64,000 bases of DNA, from assembly GCA_000308255.3 (NCBI GenBank), contig HG326666.1, positions 147,265 through 211,264 of the forward strand, given 5' to 3'. Both the position numbers and the translations under genes were made by a program. This stretch comes from Anaerococcus pacaensis 9403502. Lineage in GTDB: Bacteria; Bacillota; Clostridia; Tissierellales; Peptoniphilaceae. Under the pieces are notes generated by a model, which saw only the letters and a list, made by a program, of their open reading frames with translations, was not told the origin of the DNA and made no database searches. Below are positions 35,327 to 44,112 of the stretch, one piece after another. Position 1 is the first letter of the stretch. Each line of letters opens with the position of its first letter.

Positions 35327-36315
35327 TGAAAAAAGTCGTAACATTTGGGGAGATCATGCTTAGGCTCTCCCCACCTGACTACCAAAGATTCTTACAAGCA
35401 AACACTTTTGAGATAAACTATGGTGGCGCTGAGGCCAATGTTGCCCTAGCCCTTGCAATGCTAGGCTATGACAGCCACTTTGTGACAAAAGTTCCAGATA
35501 ATGCCATAGGCCACGCTGCCATCAATTCTCTCCGCAAATATGGAGTTGACACATCTGATGTTGTATTCGGAGGCGATAGGCTAGGAATCTATTATCTAGA
35601 AAAGGGTTCATCAGTTCGTGCCAGCAATGTCATCTATGACAGAAAAGACTCAGCCATAGCTCACGCCAAATGCGATAACTTTGATTGGGATAAGATTTTT
35701 ATAGACACCGACCTATTTTTAGTATCAGGCATCAGCCCCGCAGTAAGTACTGACTGTCAAGATATCACAAAAAAAGCCTTAGAAGCTGCAAAGGAAGCTG
35801 GTGCGCTGATAGTAATCGATGTCAACTACAGGGCCAAAATGTGGGATTTAGAAAAAGCCAATAAAGTCATGAAAGACCTACTTCCATACGCGGATGTAGT
35901 CTTGGGCTTTACACCAGACATCCTACTTGAGATAGACCAAGACCTAAGCCCAGATGAACACATCAACCTCCTCCGCCGCATGGTAGACACCTACGATTTA
36001 AAAATCGCTGCATCTACCTTTAGAACCAGCCACTCAGCTACCCACAATAGCTTAAAAGCAAAGCTATACGATGGAGAAAAACTATATACATCCAAAGAAT
36101 ACGAATTTGATATAGTAGACAGGGTTGGTGGTGGAGATAGCTTTACCACAGGACTCATAAGTGGCCTCTTAGACGAAAAACCACTCCAAGAAGCCCTAGA
36201 ATTCGCCACAGCTACAAGCGTGTGGAAACATACTATAGCAGGCGATGCTAATATTGTAAGCAAAGAAGAAATTGAAAGCCTCGCGGCTGGTGGGTCAACA
36301 CTAGTACAGAGATGA
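35326..36315 (+). CDS. kdgK: 2-keto-3-deoxygluconate kinase (PfkB family)
   Basis: 329 residues. N-terminal TFGEIMLRLSPPDYQRFLQA and GGAEANVALALAMLGY, and the C-terminal catalytic motif VDRVGGGDSFTTGLISG, mark a PfkB-family sugar kinase of the KdgK group. It phosphorylates KDG to KDPG, the substrate of the aldolase encoded just upstream. Last gene of the uronate locus and followed by a strong terminator. Confidence 0.92.
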   Translation: MKKVVTFGEIMLRLSPPDYQRFLQANTFEINYGGAEANVALALAMLGYDSHFVTKVPDNAIGHAAINSLRKYGVDTSDVVFGGDRLGIYYLEKGSSVRASNVIYDRKDSAIAHAKCDNFDWDKIFIDTDLFLVSGISPAVSTDCQDITKKALEAAKEAGALIVIDVNYRAKMWDLEKANKVMKDLLPYADVVLGFTPDILLEIDQDLSPDEHINLLRRMVDTYDLKIAASTFRTSHSATHNSLKAKLYDGEKLYTSKEYEFDIVDRVGGGDSFTTGLISGLLDEKPLQEALEFATATSVWKHTIAGDANIVSKEEIESLAAGGSTLVQR

Positions 36316-36358
36316 TTTAGTTCAAGTGTTAACTAAATAAACTTTTTTTAAATTTTTT

Positions 36359-36386
36359 AGAGAGATAGCAATGTCTCTCTTTTTTA
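36359..36386 (+). terminator. Rho-independent terminator of the glucuronate locus
   Basis: AGAGAGA, loop TAGCAATG, TCTCTCT followed by a run of six Ts. It lies 44 bases after the KDG kinase stop. Confidence 0.9.
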
Positions 36387-36539
36387 TATAATTATTTTCT
36401 TAGTTTAAGATACTTATACAGTAATGATTGTGCTCGCGGATCTATGTATAAAATAAAGTATTTGTTGTCTTCTATTTAATATGATTCTTTAAGTAATTCT
36501 TCGCCCAAGTATGGGCCCAGGGGATTATTAATTCCCTAC

Positions 36540-36856
36540 TGCATGTCGGGCATGGGGCTCTGCAACCCTTAGTCAGAGTGTAGTTCTCTCTTAAATGTAA
36601 TATTTTTATTTAGATAAAACCTCCGCCTCGGGGCGCAGGGCGGTAGGGGTGACAAGCCCGTCCGGCTCGTAGAGGACAGACCCCCTCATGACCACGAAAA
36701 CCCGCTACTACGTAGCTCTTCCGTGCTAACGAAATACGGACTTCGTCCTCTCCGCGCTCCTGCGCTACATTTCGGGTTAAAAGGCCAAAATCAATGGCCT
36801 TTTAACTGCACTAAGTTTTCGGGATAATCAAGCGTGTCCGGCATACTGGACCCAAA
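36540..36856 (-). repeat. GC-rich dispersed repeat, copy A (inverted relative to copy B)
   Basis: Read on the minus strand this stretch matches 39583-39912 nearly end to end: GGTCCAGTATGCCGGACACG, then TTATCCCGAAA, GTGCAGTTAAAAGGCCATTG, GCGGAGAGGACGAA, TCCGTATTT, GTTAGCACG, a GC-rich middle, and an AT-rich tail with ATATTACAT and AGAGAA. It is much richer in GC than the genes on either side. No long reading frame is shared, so it is more likely a structured or mobile non-coding repeat. The rest of the 879-base gap 36316-37194 holds the terminator at 36359, hairpins at 36936-36998 and otherwise nothing recognised. Confidence 0.8.
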
Positions 36857-36935
36857 ATCACTGGGCATTTATCTCCCCCTTAAACCCCCTTTTCCGGAAC
36901 CCCCTGCAAACGACCCCGCCGGGGGCAGTTTGGGA

Positions 36936-36998
36936 GGGATCGCTTCGCGATGCCCGTTTAACCACCAATCAGTAAGCTCACTGCGTGAGCTTTTGGTG
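36936..36998. repeat. Pair of short hairpins next to GC-rich repeat A
   Basis: GGGATCGC-TTC-GCGATGCCC at 36936-36955 and AAGCTCAC-TGC-GTGAGCTT at 36974-36992, the latter extended by CACCAA/TTGGTG to 36963-36998. Similar hairpins flank repeat B. They look like REP-type structures rather than terminators, as no T-run follows. Confidence 0.6.
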
Positions 36999-37194
36999 AA
37001 AGTTTGTTGGCTAGTAATGATATCCACTTTCTACCACATCTCAAAAGAGATGTTATTCCTTCATGTACTGCTGATATATCAAAATAATGCCTGCCTCATC
37101 TGCATTTCCGTTATCTATGTTTATCTCCACGAAAATTATATAAAATTCATGGGCAAACTATACTTTAAAAGTCTTTCATCTATTCTATATATAC

Positions 37195-39111
37195 TTAAAA
37201 TCGTGATTTTTTTATATATTCGTCATACAACTGCCTATATAAATCCGAATTTTTTATTAGGTAGTCATGCTTCCCTTTACTCTCCATTTCGCCATCTTTA
37301 ATTACTATCATTTCATCAGCTAGGTTATTTAGTACGTCAATTTTATGGGATATTATGATTCCTCTTTTGTTGTCGATATAGCTTTTTAATACTTCCAAAC
37401 TTTTTTTCTCACTTAATAAATCGATACTTGTAAAAGGTTCATCAATTAAATAAGGAAGATCAGTTTCAAGTAATAGAAGTCTAGCTAAGCATATTTTATT
37501 TTTCTCCCCACCAGATATATTTGATCCCCTTTGTCCAAATAATCTATCAGATAGATAAGATAAGTCTAGGTCAGTGACTAACTTTTCATATTTTTCTGCA
37601 ATATAATAATTTTTATTTATCTTTATATCTGATATTATATTGATTGTTTCATCAATGATAGATTCAAACGATTCTTGTATTAAATTCTCACAAGTTGTCA
37701 TATCTAAATCTCTAAAATCATAAATATCACATAATAAATCTAAATCGTCATTTTTTATAGTATAGTCTCCGGATTTCGCTAAGTCTCTAATATTACTAAA
37801 TCTATGATAATATTCATCCTTTTTTAATCGAAAGTCATTTTCCGATAAAGGTTGTTTTTTTAAAGTGATATTATCTTTTATGCTCGCATCAAATATTTCA
37901 TTATCTTGGTAATACATTTTATAAAGGCTGTACCTCATTGCAAGATTTATATCTGAAATATTTACACCACCATAATTAACTAGGCCCTCCATAGGAACTA
38001 AATCTCCCAATAATAATTTTATAATAGTAGATTTTCCTTCACCCGACACACCTACTATCCCGTACATCTTATCTAGTTTGAGATTGAAGTTTGTTAAAAC
38101 AGATTTATCTTCATAGTTCACTTTAATATTTTTAAGCTTTACTTCTGTACTTTGAGGCAAGGTAAATTTTTGTTTTGCATTTAGAGATTCAATATTTCTA
38201 TTATGTAGCATATCGACTTTATTAGCATTATCCCTTAATTCCTTTAAAGTATATAGTGGCAAGAAACTTGCTGGTATATAAGCGACCATAGTGATGAAAT
38301 TACTAATCGCTAGATTATCTTTTAAGATTAATAACATGGAAATAATAAATATAACAATCATAGTTATATTTTTAATACTATCTATTAAACTGCTAGCTAA
38401 TCTAGATGCTAACATGTTTTTCATGAAAAATTCATCCCTAGTATCTATAGATTTGTCTAATTCGTATAAGTAACGCTCAAAACTACCAGCATTCATAATG
38501 CTTTTTCTATTTTCAATAAATTCTAATGCTAATGGATTAAGCTTAAAGATTTCCTCCCTACCCTTTGCAAAATATTCAATCTGTCTATTTTCTAAATACT
38601 TTAATAAAACTATGGTAATTATGTATGCAATTATAATTACAATAGGAAAGTATAAAGACCAATTAGCAGTAATGACAAGAATTATTATTGTAGTAATTAG
38701 ATTTGATATCCCAACAAAATAATTGGAAGCGGCGAGCATATTGCTCACTTGTTCAGCATCACCAAAGACAGAATTTAAAAAAGCCCCAGACCCTCTAGTA
38801 TTTATAACAAAACTAGGAGACCTGCTAATTGAATTTAAAAGTTTGACACTAAATGTCTTTTGAATTTTTAGTTGAAATATAATTAACAGATAGGCTTCTA
38901 ATATACCTAAAGCTATAAGTAGTATGCTAAGAATAAAGAAAAATGCGATGGATTTGGGTTCTACATGGGCTAATAAAATGGAATCAATAATCCTTTTTTG
39001 AATCAAAGGTAGCACTACGAGCAAAATACTTGATGCGATCGATAATAACAACAGTTTGAAAATCAGAGCTTTATCTCCATACATTTTAAGATAAGAAAAA
39101 ATCTTGCGCAT
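37195..39111 (-). CDS. ABC transporter (exporter type, fused TMD-NBD) with enlarged nucleotide-binding domain
   Basis: 638 residues from ATG 39111, set by GGAGG at 39116-39120. Residues 1-305 hold about six membrane helices of the type I exporter fold. The NBD has Walker A GVSGEGKST (354-362), the Q-loop Gln near 402, signature ISGGEKN (532-538), and Walker B DLPYLIDEPF with the catalytic Glu near 558, then the ISHKID switch His. Q-loop to signature is about 130 residues; roughly 50 is usual, so about 75-80 residues are inserted in the helical subdomain. No peptidase C39 domain. It stands alone, is more AT-rich than its surroundings and lies between inverted GC-rich repeats. Cargo unknown. 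Confidence 0.88.
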   Translation of the reverse strand: MRKIFSYLKMYGDKALIFKLLLLSIASSILLVVLPLIQKRIIDSILLAHVEPKSIAFFFILSILLIALGILEAYLLIIFQLKIQKTFSVKLLNSISRSPSFVINTRGSGAFLNSVFGDAEQVSNMLAASNYFVGISNLITTIIILVITANWSLYFPIVIIIAYIITIVLLKYLENRQIEYFAKGREEIFKLNPLALEFIENRKSIMNAGSFERYLYELDKSIDTRDEFFMKNMLASRLASSLIDSIKNITMIVIFIISMLLILKDNLAISNFITMVAYIPASFLPLYTLKELRDNANKVDMLHNRNIESLNAKQKFTLPQSTEVKLKNIKVNYEDKSVLTNFNLKLDKMYGIVGVSGEGKSTIIKLLLGDLVPMEGLVNYGGVNISDINLAMRYSLYKMYYQDNEIFDASIKDNITLKKQPLSENDFRLKKDEYYHRFSNIRDLAKSGDYTIKNDDLDLLCDIYDFRDLDMTTCENLIQESFESIIDETINIISDIKINKNYYIAEKYEKLVTDLDLSYLSDRLFGQRGSNISGGEKNKICLARLLLLETDLPYLIDEPFTSIDLLSEKKSLEVLKSYIDNKRGIIISHKIDVLNNLADEMIVIKDGEMESKGKHDYLIKNSDLYRQLYDEYIKKSRF

Positions 39112-39407
39112 AAAACCTCCATGCAAATTAAAATGTGAAAATTATCACGCTATAAACAAGCGTAGTAAAATGATACTATGGAATCATTTTTATTTCAAAC
39201 TATACTTTCATATTCAAACTTAATAAATATATTTATTACACGAATCTTTATCCTCAGCGAAGTCAAATAATAGCAATAACCCTATAGATAAAAACAAGTC
39301 TTGAATTGTTGTTTATTTAAAATAAAAATACTTAATCAAACTACTCACAATAACTCACTTTGTAAGCTAATGTTAAAAGTATTTTGCGCAATCTTTAACA
39401 ACCCAAA

Positions 39408-39489
39408 GACTCACGAAGTGAGTCTACTCCTCGGAATGGCTCGGTGACCCGAGCCTCCCTGTAAAGGCAGGATTCGCGGAGTGAATCCT
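39408..39489. repeat. Cluster of three short hairpins
   Basis: GACTCAC-GAA-GTGAGTC at 39408-39424, GGCTCGG-TGA-CCCGAGCC at 39438-39455 and AGGATTC...GAATCCT at 39469-39489 follow each other closely. None has a T-run. They lie between the ABC gene and repeat B, mirroring the hairpins on the repeat A side. Confidence 0.65.
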
Positions 39490-39529
39490 ACTAAACAATG
39501 GCAGCGGAACATAAACACCCGTTGATTTC

Positions 39530-39912
39530 AGGTCCAGTATGCCGGACACGTTTGATTATCCCGAAAACTGGGTGCAGTTAAAAGGCCATTGATTTTGGGT
39601 CCAGTATGCCGGACACGCTTGTTTATCCCGAAATGTAGCGCGGGAGCGCGGAGAGGACGAAATCCGTATTTAGTTAGCACGTGAGAGCTTCGATAGAAGC
39701 GGATTTTCGTGGGCTTTCTCGGCCTACGGCCTGCGACCATTCCATGGAGGGCAAGATGTGGCGACAATATTGGTCCTCCAAGAGCCGGGCAGGCTTGCTT
39801 GAGACCCCTCGTCCCTATCCCCCGGAGGCGGAGTGTTTGATAAATATTTATATTACATATAAAAGAGAAATTACGTTTGACTTATGTAGGGGTAGCAGAG
39901 TCCCTGCCCTGG
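39530..39912 (+). repeat. GC-rich dispersed repeat, copy B
   Basis: Copy B matches the reverse complement of 36540-36856, with about 50 extra bases in the middle (GGCCTACGGCCTGCGACCAT and following). The end segment GGTCCAGTATGCCGGACACG...TTATCCCGAAA occurs twice here, at 39530-39566 and 39596-39633. A minus-strand frame of 79 codons across it is a by-product of the repeat. The gap 39112-40137 otherwise holds the hairpins at 39408-39489, a hairpin near 39949-39978, the palindrome GGGGGTGCACCCCC at 40018-40031 and the terminator at 40061. Confidence 0.8.
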
Positions 39913-40060
39913 ATTTAGTGAAGGATTTACAGATTAATCTGACTTAAGATCCTTCGACTCACTTCGCTCGCTCAGGATGGTAGAAGCATGGACTTTGAAG
40001 AATACGGGGTTAGCGAAGGGGGTGCACCCCCTTAAAGGTTTTCCTTATTTTTTCAAAAAC

Positions 40061-40082
40061 AAAAAAAGCCTCATTACTAGGC
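40061..40082 (-). terminator. Probable terminator of the serine dehydratase operon
   Basis: On the minus strand GCCT-AGTAATG-AGGC is followed by TTTTTTTG. The stem is only four pairs but the U-tract is strong, and it lies 55 bases after the alpha-subunit stop. Confidence 0.5.
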
Positions 40083-40137
40083 AATAACCCAGCAACAAGG
40101 CCTATAAAAAGATTTTTCTAATATTTTTTAAAAAATA

Positions 40138-41016
40138 TTAAACAGTACCGTCAATATATTTTTCACGAAGTCTTAGCGCAGAAGGACACACAGCTATACC
40201 ACCTTCACCTGTTTCACGAAGTCTTGATGGTAGGGCATCTCCTACTCTCTTCATTGCGTCTACTGCTTCATCGAAGTCTACATACATTTTTACCCCAGCC
40301 ATTGCCATATCAGCACTTGCTAGAGCGTTCATGATGCCGTTGGCATTTCTTAGGTTACATGGGAATTCTACCATGCCGCCGATTGGGTCGCATACGAGTC
40401 CCAAGATGTTTAGTAGGGCACAGGTTGCTGAGTTTTCTTGTACTTGGATGTCGTATCCTCTAAGGAAGCATACTGCCGCTGCTGCCATTGCGGATGCTGA
40501 TCCTGTTTCTGCTTGACAGCCACCTTCAGCACCTGCAAATGTTGCGTTATCAAAGATTACTTGGCCGATTTGTGTTGCCACAAGCATTGCTTTTTTTAAT
40601 TCATCATCATCATAGCCATATTTGTGGTACATGGTCATAAGTGTTGCTGGAAGGATACCTGATGAACCTGCTGTAGGAGCAGCTACTATTCTACCCATAG
40701 CAGCGTTTACCTCACTAGTTGATAGGGCCATAGCCATTGCTTTAGCTGCTGTATCACCTAGTACTGTATCTCCACCTAAGAAGTAATCATTCATTGCCTT
40801 AGCGTTACCACCTGTCATGCCAGTTACAGATACTACTGGTGTTTCAAGGGCAGCATGTGAGGATTCTTTCATCACATCTAGGGTGAATTGTAACCTATCC
40901 CAGATTTCTTCTTCAGTTCTGCCTGTATTTTCTATCTCATCTTTGATTGATAGTTCCCAAAGTGATAGGCCTTCTTTTTCGCATCTTTCTTTTAATATAT
41001 TAAATTTAGTTAGCAT
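40138..41016 (-). CDS. sdaAA: L-serine dehydratase, iron-sulfur-dependent, alpha subunit
   Basis: 292 residues. TGMTGGNAKAMNDYF near residue 65 and the Cys-bearing segments GGCQAETGSASAM, VCDPIGGMVEFPC provide the catalytic pocket and the 4Fe-4S ligands of the type found in anaerobes. It deaminates L-serine to pyruvate and ammonia together with the beta subunit encoded nine bases upstream. The oxygen-labile cluster fits an anaerobe. Confidence 0.93.
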   Translation of the reverse strand: MLTKFNILKERCEKEGLSLWELSIKDEIENTGRTEEEIWDRLQFTLDVMKESSHAALETPVVSVTGMTGGNAKAMNDYFLGGDTVLGDTAAKAMAMALSTSEVNAAMGRIVAAPTAGSSGILPATLMTMYHKYGYDDDELKKAMLVATQIGQVIFDNATFAGAEGGCQAETGSASAMAAAAVCFLRGYDIQVQENSATCALLNILGLVCDPIGGMVEFPCNLRNANGIMNALASADMAMAGVKMYVDFDEAVDAMKRVGDALPSRLRETGEGGIAVCPSALRLREKYIDGTV

Positions 41017-41025
41017 TAAAAACTC

Positions 41026-41688
41026 CTATCCTATATATTTGATAAAATCAAAGTCTTTACCGTTTTTTATTGTTTCAAGTGCTTCGTCGGTTAGTGGCTC
41101 ATCTAGTTCGCACACTAACATTACAGAATCACCATCTTTGATGGTTTTCATGGTGTGGATATTGTAGCCATTATCATAAAGTATGTTTGATACAAAGGCA
41201 ATTACGCCTTTTTGTTCGCCATAGCCCATGAATAGTGTAGGTCTTTTTGCATAATATTCGATAGGTTGGCCCATGATTCTATTTATTACCATAGCTCCCC
41301 CACCGATTGACGTGCCTTGGACATCTACATCTTCATGGTCTCCTGGATATTTAAATACCATACGAACTGTATTTGGGTGTACTTCACCTAAGTCTGTTTC
41401 TATGAATTTATATTTGATACCTGCTTCATCGGCATATGAGAAAGCATTGATGATTCTATCATCTTCTGGTTCAAAGCCTAGTACTCCACCTACTAATGCC
41501 CTATTTGTGCCGTGGCCCTTGTAGGTTTTGGCAAATGATCCATGTAGGTAGAAGTCTACTTCATTGAAGCCTTCATCAACGATTTTACGAGCTGTGTTTG
41601 CTATTTTACAAGCTCCAGCTGTGTGTGAGCTCGATGGACCTACCATTACTGGTCCAATTATGTCAAAAACTGATGCATTTACTGGCAT
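41026..41688 (-). CDS. sdaAB: L-serine dehydratase, iron-sulfur-dependent, beta subunit
   Basis: 220 residues. It has the N-terminal signature VFDIIGPVMVGPSSSHTAGA followed by GSFAKTYKGHGTNRALVGG, and a C-terminal ACT-like domain (GVIAFVSNILYDNGYNIHTM) that probably senses serine. A strong AAGGAGG site precedes the ATG. First gene of the two-gene operon; the DAACS symporter gene upstream has its own terminator. Confidence 0.93.
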   Translation of the reverse strand: MPVNASVFDIIGPVMVGPSSSHTAGACKIANTARKIVDEGFNEVDFYLHGSFAKTYKGHGTNRALVGGVLGFEPEDDRIINAFSYADEAGIKYKFIETDLGEVHPNTVRMVFKYPGDHEDVDVQGTSIGGGAMVINRIMGQPIEYYAKRPTLFMGYGEQKGVIAFVSNILYDNGYNIHTMKTIKDGDSVMLVCELDEPLTDEALETIKNGKDFDFIKYIG

Positions 41689-41750
41689 ACTTACCTCCTT
41701 AAATTTTTTACCTTTCTTACTTATATTGTACCCAGATGGGTTTGCTATGT

Positions 41751-41779
41751 AAAAATAAAGGGCAGCTAAGAGCTACCCT
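41751..41779 (-). terminator. Rho-independent terminator of the DAACS symporter gene
   Basis: AGGG-c-AGCT-aag-AGCT-a-CCCT hairpin at 41759-41779, followed on the minus strand by TTATTTTTAC. It lies 25 bases past the stop at 41804. Confidence 0.75.
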
Positions 41780-41803
41780 ATTATAAATTGCAAAGGTTAG
41801 TTG

Positions 41804-43036
41804 TTATTTTGGGTTATTTATTACTGGAATTGGTTTCCAATCTTTGTTGCCTAAGATTTTTTGGTTGTAGATTTTATCTACTAATACTGCTATAGCTGTA
41901 TCACCAGATACGTTAGCTGCTGTACCAAATGAGTCTTGGGTTAGATATAGTGAAATAAGTAGACTTGCCATAGCTGATTCTGGTGCGATACCTACGATTG
42001 GTAGGAATGGAAGAGCACTCATTACTGCCCCACCTGGAGCACCTGGAGCTGCTACCATTGCGATACCTAGGATAGCTATAAGTTGTAGGATTAGACCAAA
42101 AGAGTGGTCCATGTTATACATATATAGGATTGTAAATACACAACCTGTTATTGTAATCATAGATCCTGGCATGTGTACTGTAGCACCTAGTGGTATTACA
42201 AAGTCTGCGATTTCACGGCTAACACCGTTGTTTGCTGCACATTGTAGGTTTACTGGAATAGTAGCTGCTGATGATTGTGTACCAACTGCTGTGAAGTAAC
42301 CTCTAAGTTGGTTTTTAAGCATAGCAAATGGATTTTTGCCAGTAGCAGAACCCGCAATGATAAATAGTACTGTTACATATAAAATGTGTAGAATAATAAT
42401 ACAAATAAATATTCTCCAGAAGATTGATAGTACGGCAAATACTGAACCATTGTAGCTCATTTCTGAGAAGTTACCAAAAATGAAGAATGGTAGTAGAGGT
42501 ACTATAGCTTTTGCAAGTACATTTGTGATAATAGCATTAAATTCATCTACGATTTTGTATAGGCCTTGGCCAGAACCATTGCGTCTTAACCAAGAGATAG
42601 AAATACCCATCATAAATGCGAAAACAATACCACCTGTTACATCAAAAAATGGTTTAAGCGGAACTGTAAAGTATGGGTCAAGAGTAAGACCTTCACTAGC
42701 TGTGATTGCATTTACTTGTGCTTGAGTGATAAATCTTGGGAAGATGTTGCTACTCATTAGATATGATAAGCTACCACCAATAAGTGTAGAACAATATGCA
42801 AGTAGTACTGTTACACCTAGAAGTTTACCTGCCCCTTCACCTAGATCTGCTATACCTTTTGTAACGAAAGCAAGGATCATCAGTGGAATGATAAATGATA
42901 AAAATGATCCAAAAATGGATGAGAATGTTACTGCAATTCTTACGAACCATTCAGGTAAATATTGACCTGCTAGGACCCCTAAGATGATTGCAAGAATCAT
43001 ACGTGGAATAAGTCCAACATTACGAAAACGTCCCAT
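41804..43036 (-). CDS. Dicarboxylate/amino acid:cation symporter (DAACS), possibly serine/threonine
   Basis: 410 residues, hydrophobic, with the DAACS/SLC1 fold: N-terminal IPRMILAIILGVLAGQYLP, the substrate hairpin region SSAATIPVNLQCA and the C-terminal AAPGAPGGAVMSALPFLP and GDTAIAVLVDKIYN segments. Members carry Na+-coupled glutamate, aspartate, serine or threonine. Length and the neighbouring serine dehydratase favour an SstT-like serine importer, but the specificity is inference. It has its own promoter and terminator. Confidence 0.85.
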   Translation of the reverse strand: MGRFRNVGLIPRMILAIILGVLAGQYLPEWFVRIAVTFSSIFGSFLSFIIPLMILAFVTKGIADLGEGAGKLLGVTVLLAYCSTLIGGSLSYLMSSNIFPRFITQAQVNAITASEGLTLDPYFTVPLKPFFDVTGGIVFAFMMGISISWLRRNGSGQGLYKIVDEFNAIITNVLAKAIVPLLPFFIFGNFSEMSYNGSVFAVLSIFWRIFICIIILHILYVTVLFIIAGSATGKNPFAMLKNQLRGYFTAVGTQSSAATIPVNLQCAANNGVSREIADFVIPLGATVHMPGSMITITGCVFTILYMYNMDHSFGLILQLIAILGIAMVAAPGAPGGAVMSALPFLPIVGIAPESAMASLLISLYLTQDSFGTAANVSGDTAIAVLVDKIYNQKILGNKDWKPIPVINNPK

Positions 43037-43082
43037 TAAAATCTCCTTTTTAAAATTTGGTTATGTAAACCTTTGCAATTTC

Positions 43083-43111
43083 ATTGTAGCACATGATTTA
43101 ACACTTGTAAA
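43083..43111 (-). promoter_or_regulatory. Predicted promoter of the DAACS symporter gene
   Basis: On the minus strand TTTACA (43111-43106) and TACAAT (43088-43083) are 17 bases apart, 47 bases before the start codon. The 400-base gap 43037-43436 also contains the MITE-like copy 2; the remaining AT-rich part shows nothing else. Confidence 0.7.
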
Positions 43112-43262
43112 TGCCTTATATAAATTTGTCTAAATATTTAACATCATATGAGTCATTATACATTATTTAGTTAAAGTCATAATAAGATTGTTAAAATCTA
43201 GTACAACAATGTCTATAGAAGAATTTTAGTATATAATAACTAAGAAAAAAATGCAAGCAAAA

Positions 43263-43415
43263 GGGGCTGTTGCAAAATAGATAAATTGTTCCAATATCAT
43301 TCGAGCACCCTCCCAGATAGTTTGGCCTCCATGAGCCGGCGGGCTAAATCTCAAACTATCTGTGAGTGCACTCTAATGATGGAACAATAATTATCTATTG
43401 ATTTGCAACAGCCCC
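43263..43415. repeat. MITE-like hairpin repeat, copy 2
   Basis: 153 bp with ends GGGGCTGTTGCAAAATAGAT and the exact complement-like ATCTATTGATTTGCAACAGC at the other side; the pairing also takes in the flanking AA/TT. Arms are nearly identical to copies 1 and 3. Its core is the other version, GCCTCCATGAGCCGGCGGGC. It lies just after the superoxide dismutase stop and may act as its transcript end. Confidence 0.9.
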
Positions 43416-43436
43416 TTGTAAAATCTTAGTAAAAAT

Positions 43437-44048
43437 TTATTTAACGTTTTGATATCTTTCTTCTACTACATCCCAGTTTACTACTTTCCACCATTCTTGT
43501 AGATATTTTGGTCTAGCGTTTTGGTAGTCTAGGTAGTAAGCGTGTTCCCATACGTCGTTACCAAGGATAGCTTCTTTGCCTTCTAGGATTGGGTTGTCTT
43601 GGTTTTTAGTTGAGATAACTGCTAGTTCGCCATTATCTACTACAAGCCATGCCCAACCAGAACCGAATTGGCCTTTACCAGCATCTTCAAATTTAGTTTT
43701 GAATTCTTCAAATGAACCAAATTTAGCATCGATAGCTTCTTTTAATTCACCAACTGGCTCGCTTGATCCACCTGGAGTCATTGTTTCCCAGAATTTGTTG
43801 TGGTTTAGAACTCCACCAAGGTTGTTTATAAGTTTTTGTTTTTTAGCAGCATCATCTGTTATTTCGTCAATTTTCTTTAATAAGCATTTTGGGCAAGATT
43901 GATCTTCAAAGCCTGTGCCTTCTAATAATTGATTAGCTGTATCTACGTATGCTTGGTGGTGTTTATCGTGGTGGAAAGTCATAGTTTCCTTAGAAATCAC
44001 TGGTTCTAGTGCGTCATAATCATATGGTAGTGCTTTTAATTCTAACAT
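43437..44048 (-). CDS. sodA: Fe/Mn superoxide dismutase
   Basis: 203 residues, cytoplasmic. Metal ligands are H26 (FHHDKHH), H83 (LNHNKFW), D165 and H169 in [11 protein letters not shown]. It dismutates superoxide to peroxide and oxygen, a defence for an anaerobe on aerated surfaces. Unlike most family members it has C52-P-K-C55 in the loop after the first helical pair, and GGVLNH in place of GGHxNH. Metal preference (Fe, Mn or both) cannot be decided. An AGGAGG site precedes the ATG; the upstream region carries a palindrome that may bind a regulator. Confidence 0.93.
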   Translation of the reverse strand: MLELKALPYDYDALEPVISKETMTFHHDKHHQAYVDTANQLLEGTGFEDQSCPKCLLKKIDEITDDAAKKQKLINNLGGVLNHNKFWETMTPGGSSEPVGELKEAIDAKFGSFEEFKTKFEDAGKGQFGSGWAWLVVDNGELAVISTKNQDNPILEGKEAILGNDVWEHAYYLDYQNARPKYLQEWWKVVNWDVVEERYQNVK

Positions 44049-44084
44049 TTATAAAACCTCCTAAAGTTTTACATTTAATACTAT

Positions 44085-44112
44085 GGTAAGTCATCTTACC
44101 GTCTATATTATA
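44085..44112 (-). promoter_or_regulatory. Superoxide dismutase promoter with a 16-bp palindrome
   Basis: TATAAT (minus strand, 44112-44107) is followed six bases later by GGTAAG-ATGA-CTTACC (44100-44085), placing the palindrome on the start of transcription, as expected for a repressor site. A second, AT-rich palindrome TTTGATAAA-A-TTTATCAAA lies at 44125-44143 near the -35 position. The palindromes could be sites for a metal or peroxide regulator; none is encoded nearby. Confidence 0.5.

Noticed and set aside
36834..37301. A 155-codon plus-strand frame starting in repeat A
   Set aside because: It begins in the repeat, runs across non-coding AT-rich DNA and overlaps the end of the ABC exporter antisense; composition is not protein-like.
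36936..39489. Possible CRISPR array in the hairpin-rich flanks
   Set aside because: The hairpins differ in sequence and are unevenly spaced; there are no identical direct repeats with spacers and no cas genes.
39528..39767. A 79-codon minus-strand frame (and an 88-codon plus-strand frame at 39681) across repeat B
   Set aside because: The frames exist because the repeat is GC-rich and stop-poor; copy A does not keep them, there is no ribosome site and no recognisable domain.
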